Below are positions 59,966 through 64,000 of a DNA stretch of 64,000 nucleotides, in pieces. Source of the DNA: Vreelandella sedimenti. GTDB taxonomy: Bacteria > Pseudomonadota > Gammaproteobacteria > Pseudomonadales > Halomonadaceae. The notes below the pieces were generated by a model, which saw only the letters and a program-made list of their open reading frames with translations, was not told where the DNA came from and searched no databases. Location: contig NZ_JACCGK010000021.1 of NCBI RefSeq assembly GCF_013416325.1, positions 1 through 64,000 on the forward strand, written 5' to 3'. The first letter of the stretch is position 1. Every line of letters starts with the position of its first letter. A program made the position numbers and the translations under genes.

Positions 59966-62163
59966 GCGATGTGCTTAACAAAGAGGAAGAGCAGCTCTAT
60001 ACCCTCCACGGTATGTGGTGCACCAGCTGTGCCATGGCCGTGGAGGGCTCTATAAAGCGGCTTGAAGGCGTGCGCGAGGTTAGCGTCCACTACCCAAGCG
60101 CGACCCTCTGCATCAGTGGTATGCCTACCGCTATTCAGCTCTCAACGCTTGCCCCAACGATTAAACGCCTGGGCTATCGGCTTACAGAACTTGAGCCGGT
60201 GGCAGATGCCCATGGGCGTTTAGAAGAGGAGAGCCGCTATCTGACGCTGAGGCTAATGGTCGGTTCGCTGTTCGGCATGTGGACGATGCTCGCTTCACTC
60301 TTGATATATGCGGGTGCATTGCCTTCGGAGCGGGTTGAATGGGTGGTGGCGTGGGCATCGGGGGCATTTGCCTTACCTGTCGTGCTGTTCGCAGGTGCAC
60401 CGTTTTACCGGGCTGGGTGGCGAACGCTGCTCGCCAAGCGCCCTGGCATGGATGTGCTTGTTAGCCTGGGCGTTATCGCCGCGGTGCTGGTTTCGATTTG
60501 GCTACTATGGAGTGGCTCAAATGAGGTTTATTTCGACACCGCAGTGATGCTGATTGTGCTTCTACTGGTTGGCCGGCTGGTAGAAACGTTATGCCGTCAC
60601 CGTGGGCTAAAAGCGCTTGATGCCCTGGCGCTTCCAACGGATGATATAACGGTTTGGCAGAACGAGCACTGTGGATCGATTCCTGTGGATGAAGTGACGA
60701 AGGGAACGCGTGTCGAGCTAGCGCCCGGTAAGTTGATAGCCCTTGATGGGATCCTGGAAGCCTCGGGTTGGTTCGATACTGCCTCGCTTACCGGCGAAAG
60801 CCTGCCGCGCCACTTTTATGCCGGACAGAAGGTCTATGCGGGCTGCCGCTACCTGGGTACAACGCCGCTGGTGATGCAGGTGAGTGCAGGCGTAGGCAAA
60901 CGGCGACTGGATCGGCTGTGTGACGAAATGCGCCGCTATCAAGCCAAAAAAGGCGAATTGCAGAAACTCGCTGACCGTTTTGCCGCATGGCTAAGCCCGC
61001 TAGCGCTAGTGCTAGCGATGCTAACGTTGCCCGCTGCGCTGCTACTTGGATTGGGGTGGGAGGATGCATTGGTGCGTGCACTGTCTGTGTTAGTGGTTGC
61101 TTGCCCCTGTGCCGTGGGGCTTGCGGTGCCACTGGCAAGCCTGGCGGGTAGCGGTCAGGCCATGCAGCAAGGTGTTGCGCTACGCGACCCGGCAGCGCTC
61201 GAAACCTTGGCACGCATTCGCTCGGTAGCGTTGGATAAAACCGGTACCTTAACCACTGGCAGCCATTCGGTGCTGCACTGGCAGGCCAGGGAAGGCATTG
61301 ATAAGCACACTTTGCAGCGCAAGCTCAGTGCCGCTGTTGCTGGCAGCGAACACCCCTTGGCACAAGCGTTAGCGCGCTGGTCGGGCAGCCAACATGATCA
61401 ACATCCTGAGCAATGCGTGGACGTAAACGAAGCGCCTGGGGAAGGGCGCCATGTGCGCTTGAGTAACGGTGAATGGCTGATGGTAGGCAGCGCTGGTTGG
61501 CTTTCTCGCCACCAGATAGTGCTGCCAGACCACGAGGAAGACACAACGCTGGCCTTTGCTTCTCAAGTGATGGTAGCTGATGATGCAGGCTGGCTAGCCA
61601 CGCTCTATCTTACTGATCAACCAGTGGAGGATGCTGAAAAAAGCGTGGAACACCTGCTAGATGCAGGGTATGTGGTGGCAATGATCAGCGGCGATCGGCA
61701 GGGGGCGGTTAGTTGGTTAGGTGAACGGTTGGGGCTTGGAAGAGAAGCTTGCTATGCCCAGCGCTCGCCTGAAGCCAAAGCGCGGCTTTTGCAGGGGTTG
61801 CCATCGCCAACGCTTTACGTGGGGGATGGCTTAAACGATACCCTGAGCCTGGCCGCGGCAGATGTTGGCATCGCTCCGCTAAGTGCCAGCGAAGCTGCCC
61901 GCGAAGGCGCTTCCGCACAGCTAATGGCGCCAGGTATTGGTGGGGTAGTCAAACTGCTCAGCATTGCTAAACACTCGCGGCGCATCATGGTTCAGAACCT
62001 GTTCTTTTCGGCGCTCTACAACACCCTGGCACTCGGGTTGGTGGTGCTGATGGCGATCCCCCCGCTAGTAGCGGTACTCGCCATGGCGGCAAGCTCGCTG
62101 ACGGTTACCCTCAACGCTGCACGGCTGGCCTGGGCGGAGCCGGATGAAAATGACACTAACTAA
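59956..62163 (+). CDS. CPx-type heavy-metal P-type ATPase
   Basis: This 735-residue ATPase has one N-terminal heavy-metal domain (HGMWCTSCAMAVEG, Cys pair near residue 23). Eight membrane helices follow, with the metal-site VVACPCAVGLAVPL. DKTGTLTTG is the phosphorylation motif, and GDGLNDTLSLAAADVG the hinge. The layout and its position with caa3 genes resemble CcoI/CtpA-type copper ATPases that load oxidases, rather than detoxifying exporters; this is inference. TTG 59956 overlaps the gene before by ten bases, and GTG 59971 is an alternative. It converges with a four-base overlap on the winged-helix gene. Confidence 0.9.
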   Translation: MPVSDVLNKEEEQLYTLHGMWCTSCAMAVEGSIKRLEGVREVSVHYPSATLCISGMPTAIQLSTLAPTIKRLGYRLTELEPVADAHGRLEEESRYLTLRLMVGSLFGMWTMLASLLIYAGALPSERVEWVVAWASGAFALPVVLFAGAPFYRAGWRTLLAKRPGMDVLVSLGVIAAVLVSIWLLWSGSNEVYFDTAVMLIVLLLVGRLVETLCRHRGLKALDALALPTDDITVWQNEHCGSIPVDEVTKGTRVELAPGKLIALDGILEASGWFDTASLTGESLPRHFYAGQKVYAGCRYLGTTPLVMQVSAGVGKRRLDRLCDEMRRYQAKKGELQKLADRFAAWLSPLALVLAMLTLPAALLLGLGWEDALVRALSVLVVACPCAVGLAVPLASLAGSGQAMQQGVALRDPAALETLARIRSVALDKTGTLTTGSHSVLHWQAREGIDKHTLQRKLSAAVAGSEHPLAQALARWSGSQHDQHPEQCVDVNEAPGEGRHVRLSNGEWLMVGSAGWLSRHQIVLPDHEEDTTLAFASQVMVADDAGWLATLYLTDQPVEDAEKSVEHLLDAGYVVAMISGDRQGAVSWLGERLGLGREACYAQRSPEAKARLLQGLPSPTLYVGDGLNDTLSLAAADVGIAPLSASEAAREGASAQLMAPGIGGVVKLLSIAKHSRRIMVQNLFFSALYNTLALGLVVLMAIPPLVAVLAMAASSLTVTLNAARLAWAEPDENDTN

Positions 62164-62459
62164 CTAACATAGCCAAGCGCCTGCTTAATCCGCTCGGCGT
62201 GTGTGGCCACCCAACGTGGATCTATCGCCCCCCAATCACGTATCTGGTAGCGGCCTATGTTGTGGCGCTCGCCGTCATCTTTCTTGAATACACACTCAAT
62301 ATCCAACTCGGCAAGAGATGCAATCGTATCCTGGGCGGTGCGCCGTGGCATGCCGGTGGCCTCGATGAGTGCAGGTACGCTGGCAGCGCCTTGTTCGATC
62401 AAATGGGCGACGTATAAACGGCGGTAAAAACTCGATTTGGTTTTGCTTAGAGCAGGCAT
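62160..62459 (-). CDS. Winged-helix-turn-helix domain protein
   Basis: The 99-residue protein has a DNA-binding-like winged helix: FYRRLYVAHLIEQGAASVP, then ALIEATGMPRRTAQDTIASL as the recognition helix, and a wing CVFKKDDGERHNIGRY. No ligand domain. It may be a small transcription factor. It stands alone, ending four bases inside the metal ATPase 3' end from the other strand. The PA0069-type gene begins upstream of it on the same strand with a 41-bp gap, so they may share a transcript. Confidence 0.78.
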   Translation of the reverse strand: MPALSKTKSSFYRRLYVAHLIEQGAASVPALIEATGMPRRTAQDTIASLAELDIECVFKKDDGERHNIGRYQIRDWGAIDPRWVATHAERIKQALGYVS

Positions 62460-62500
62460 TCGGCTTCCTTTGCAGCTAATTTATGCACGTGATGCCTAGC

Positions 62501-63574
62501 TTAAATGAATAAATCCTGCTGCGCTCGTGGCGGGCGAAAATCCCGGGTGTTCAAGCCCTGCTCGGTGCGATCCTGCATGTTCCACTGGCGGCTGGCGCGG
62601 GCAAAGCGTTGCGCAATTAAATCAGCAAACACCCCTTCACCGCGAAAGCGCTTACCAAACTTGGCATCGTACGCCTTACCTCCACGGCACTGACGCATTA
62701 GGCTCATCACTTTTGCGGCGCGCTCAGGGTAGTGCGCTTCTAACCACGCTTCAAACAGCGGTGCCACTTCATAGGGTAAACGTAGCAGCATCCAGGCGGC
62801 GGTTCTCGCCCCTGCACGGCTGGCGGCTTCCAAGAGCTTTTCGATTTCATGATCGGTTAGCCCCGGAATAACCGGCGAAATGAGCGCACCAACCGGAACA
62901 CCTGCGGTATTCAGTTCACGAATGGCCCGCAAGCGCGCCTGAGGCGATGCCGCCCGTGGTTCTAATGTGCGTTTCAAGTTGGCATCCAGGCTGGTCAAAC
63001 TGACAAACACGCGCACCAGCCGGTGTTCGGCCATTTCCGCCAGGAGTTCTAAATCGCGCAGCACTAAGGTGCTTTTAGTCACCAGCGTTACCGGATGGCG
63101 ACACTCCAGCAGCAGCTCCAATAAGCGACGAGTAGTTTGATAAGTGGCCTCAAGCGGCTGGTAGCAGTCGGTGTTGCCGGAAAGGTTGATCGGGCGGCAC
63201 ACGTAATTAGGGTGGCACAGCTCTTCGGATAACCGCTCTACCAATCCGCTGCGGGCAATCAGCTTGGTTTCAAAATCCAGCCCTGGCGATAAGTCCCAGT
63301 AGGCGTGAGAGGGGCGGGCATAGCAGTAAACGCAGCCGTGCTCACAGCCGCGATAAGGGTTCAGCGAGCGATCAAAAGGTAAATCTGGAGAGCGATTCCA
63401 CGACAAAGCACTTTTGCTCACCTCCTCACGCACTTCGGTGGCGATAGTCGTAGAGGCCTCTTCCCGCCACCAGCCGTCATCTTCCTCCTCGCTGCGGGTA
63501 GGTGCAAAACGATTGTGCGGATCGTACGTTGCCCCGCGACCCTTATAGGAGCTTGGGGTTCCAAGAGATGTCAT
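62501..63574 (-). CDS. PA0069 family radical SAM protein
   Basis: The 357-residue protein has a radical SAM Cys motif in NPYRGCEHGCVYCYARPSH (CxxxCxxC), INLSGNTDCYQPLEATYQ and TLVTKSTLVLRDL, the PA0069 pattern. It resembles spore photoproduct lyase in part, so a DNA-repair role is often supposed, not proven. It has a complete C-terminus with the RGGKAYDAKFGKRFRGEG segment. A site related to LexA boxes lies 16 bp upstream. The ATG has GAGGTG upstream. Confidence 0.92.
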   Translation of the reverse strand: MTSLGTPSSYKGRGATYDPHNRFAPTRSEEEDDGWWREEASTTIATEVREEVSKSALSWNRSPDLPFDRSLNPYRGCEHGCVYCYARPSHAYWDLSPGLDFETKLIARSGLVERLSEELCHPNYVCRPINLSGNTDCYQPLEATYQTTRRLLELLLECRHPVTLVTKSTLVLRDLELLAEMAEHRLVRVFVSLTSLDANLKRTLEPRAASPQARLRAIRELNTAGVPVGALISPVIPGLTDHEIEKLLEAASRAGARTAAWMLLRLPYEVAPLFEAWLEAHYPERAAKVMSLMRQCRGGKAYDAKFGKRFRGEGVFADLIAQRFARASRQWNMQDRTEQGLNTRDFRPPRAQQDLFI

Positions 63575-63590
63575 GGTTCACCTCTTTTGA

Positions 63591-63609
63591 TATGGTTTTA
63601 TATACAGTA
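63591..63609 (-). promoter_or_regulatory. Degenerate LexA-like box before PA0069 gene
   Basis: On the minus strand TACTGTATATAAAACCATA has the full left half-site CTGT and AT-rich spacer of a LexA box; the right half CCAT departs from ACAG. It is close to the E. coli umuDC box pattern. Its position 17 bp before the ATG could also make it a promoter -10. Confidence 0.35.
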
Positions 63610-63743
63610 CTCTTGGGGTGGCAATAAATCAATAGCCAGTCAATTAATTAACTTGCAGTAGCTAAAAGGGCGCTACCCAAAGAACTATCGTGGGTTTAAT
63701 GTGCAAGGTGGGTTTGTGGCTAAAGAGCCAGCGAGGAAACGTT

Positions 63744-64000
63744 ATGTCGAAAGTGGTCATCGTGACAGGGGGAAGCCGAGGTATCGGAGCGGCCACCGCA
63801 AAATTGCTGGGCGCAAAAGGCTATGCAGTGTGCGTGAACTATCTTGCTAATAGGGAGCGGGCAGATGATGTGGCTGATTGCATTATTCGAGCGGGTGGTC
63901 GAGCGTTTGCCTGTCAAGCGGATGTTAGCAGTGAAGCTGACGTTATCCACCTGTTTGATGCAGCAGAAGAGCGCTTTGGCAAGGTGACGCATTTGGTTAA
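63744..64000 (+). CDS. SDR family oxidoreductase, partial (runs off window)
   Basis: The first 85 residues are seen: the nucleotide loop VVIVTGGSRGIGAATAKLLG (TGxxxGIG), then the ADV segment FACQADVSSEADVIHLF that holds the adenine-binding aspartate, and KVTHLVN where the NNAG motif starts. This is a classical short-chain dehydrogenase/reductase using NAD(P). The catalytic YxxxK lies beyond the window. AGGAAA precedes the ATG at seven bases. Neighbours give no clue for substrate. Confidence 0.9.
   Translation, partial: MSKVVIVTGGSRGIGAATAKLLGAKGYAVCVNYLANRERADDVADCIIRAGGRAFACQADVSSEADVIHLFDAAEERFGKVTHLV

Overview
The window reads as a chromosomal segment of a halophilic gammaproteobacterium of the Halomonas type. 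This is inferred from protein families (RlmM, EpmC, FadBA, RimB-RimK, PutA/PutP, DUF3549, DUF3080, PA0069-type radical SAM) and from gene style; no rRNA or tRNA confirms it. Most of the 64 kb is dense, ordinary housekeeping DNA with good Shine-Dalgarno sites, short gaps and readable intrinsic terminators.

Layout. 0.1-7.3 kb: rlmM, an ABM-domain protein, tusA, two poorly known proteins, a MATE exporter, the EF-P hydroxylase epmC, a degenerate exonuclease-like protein and tatD. 7.6-11.5 kb: a thiolase plus acyl-CoA ligase pair with a convergent AraC regulator. 11.7-16.5 kb: the ABC-F ATPase uup, a universal stress protein, a MarR regulator and a DUF5924/DUF2914 membrane protein. 16.8-20.2 kb: fadB-fadA with a terminator. 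20.3-23.7 kb: a deacetylase-family enzyme, flavodoxin-like, DCC, PEBP, YjdM and YjfB proteins. 24-30.8 kb: a complete regulator-sufB-sufC-sufD-sufS-sufT operon followed by sanA; sufA and sufE are absent here. 30.9-33.9 kb: DUF3549-rimB-rimK, the ribosomal S6 modification genes. 34-35.2 kb: yqcC flanked by DnaA-box sequences, then ompW.

35.4-38.2 kb is the one clearly accessory stretch. It has lower GC by eye, few genes and much decay. It carries a VOC-fold protein and a SAM methyltransferase, each followed by an imperfect inverted repeat with the architecture of an integron attC site, including bulged bases in the inner boxes. Next come a truncated antitoxin fragment, a 102-bp nest of inverted repeats, and a toxin-antitoxin pair in which the antitoxin is frameshifted and the toxin has an internal stop. 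No integron integrase is in the window, so this looks like a cassette cluster lacking its integrase.

38.2-48.3 kb is a proline-use block on the minus strand: an AraC regulator, a short PutA (1063 aa), PutP, and a second, longer PutA (1221 aa) with an extra C-terminal domain. 48.4-55.5 kb holds CBS, Pmp3-like, YigM-like transporter, NAD kinase, metallophosphoesterase, rhomboid, DUF1315 and DUF2797 genes. Two orphan terminators here share a 13-base motif and may belong to small RNAs; one also has a competing pairing segment like an attenuator. 55.5-62.2 kb is a caa3-type oxidase cluster (coxB with a cytochrome c domain, a fused subunit I-III, a small membrane protein and a CPx metal ATPase). 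The window ends with a winged-helix protein, a PA0069-type radical SAM protein and the start of an SDR gene.
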